The notes under the pieces were generated by a model. The model had not been told where the DNA came from and ran no database searches. It saw only the letters and a program-made list of their open reading frames with translations. Below are positions 21,313 through 21,383 of a DNA stretch of 21,383 nt, piece after piece. The position numbers and the translations under genes were made by a program. Every line of letters starts with the position of its first letter. The first letter of the stretch is position 1. Source of the stretch: JBCBSP01 sp964561235 (lineage in GTDB: Bacteria > Pseudomonadota > Alphaproteobacteria > Caulobacterales > Maricaulaceae); assembly GCA_964561235.1 (NCBI GenBank), contig CAZLOV010000030.1, positions 1 to 21,383 of the forward strand, given 5' to 3'.

Positions 21313-21383
21313 CTATTCCGCCGGCAGCTGCTCGGGCACGTTGAGCGTGCGCTTGGCGGAGACCCAGCGGTCGAAATTCGACC
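21313..21383 (-). CDS. 3' end of an unidentified gene
   Basis: An open frame entering from the right edge ends in TAG at 21313. The last 22 codons read SNFDRWVSAKRT, then LNVPEQLPAE. The composition is that of a normal soluble protein C-terminus. I cannot assign a family from this fragment. The probable terminator just downstream supports it as a real gene end. Confidence 0.6.
   Translation of the reverse strand, partial: SNFDRWVSAKRTLNVPEQLPAE

Overview
The window is GC-rich, densely coded bacterial chromosome from an alphaproteobacterium, most likely of the Caulobacter/Maricaulis/Hyphomonas kind. The main reasons are the Caulobacter-type order pilin-cpaA-cpaB-cpaC-cpaD, TTAA-containing boxes resembling CtrA sites in front of several genes, and gene content typical of that group. 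The assignment is inferred from gene families; there is no rRNA or other marker here. I see no tRNA, rRNA, CRISPR array, insertion sequence or prophage.

Region 1 (1-5476) is a Tad/Flp type IVc pilus locus split into two divergent arms. The minus arm encodes the small Flp pilin, then a strong terminator, then the prepilin peptidase CpaA, CpaB, the secretin CpaC and the start of the lipoprotein CpaD, which runs off the left edge. The plus arm encodes an exported protein that is essentially a free-standing secretin N-terminal domain, followed by two TadE-type pseudopilins. The 311-base gap between the arms holds both promoters, a CtrA-like half site and a G-rich hairpin in the pilin leader.

Region 2 (5473-10156, all minus) looks like one operon: an unrecognised 72-residue protein, AMP nucleosidase (amn), a tyrosine-phosphatase-like protein, and the 4-aminobenzoate genes pabB and pabC. 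Its last stop codon shares the palindrome CTAG with the stop codon of the convergent second pseudopilin gene.

Region 3 (10344-14852) is a polyprenyl-phosphate sugar module. A GtrB-type glycosyltransferase, a class I methyltransferase and a GtrA-type membrane protein are tightly coupled on the plus strand. Two tandem GT87 (DUF2029) membrane glycosyltransferases converge on them from the minus strand. The parts match a three-component periplasmic glycosylation system (lipid-linked donor synthesis, flipping, transfer). The two GT87 genes are clearly diverged but share a 72-base, 96% identical 3' segment that suggests gene conversion or recent recombination.

Region 4 (14924-21383) has a TonB-dependent outer-membrane receptor (minus), a fused aspartate kinase/diaminopimelate decarboxylase carrying the first and last enzymes of lysine synthesis (plus), an exported metallophosphoesterase (plus), and the 3' end of an unidentified minus-strand gene with a probable terminator.

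No single gene is wholly new. The most interesting points are the GtrB/methyltransferase/GtrA/double-GT87 module with its repeat, the shared CtrA-like boxes that could tie pilus, glycan and receptor genes to the cell cycle, the pilin leader structure, and the lysine-pathway fusion.
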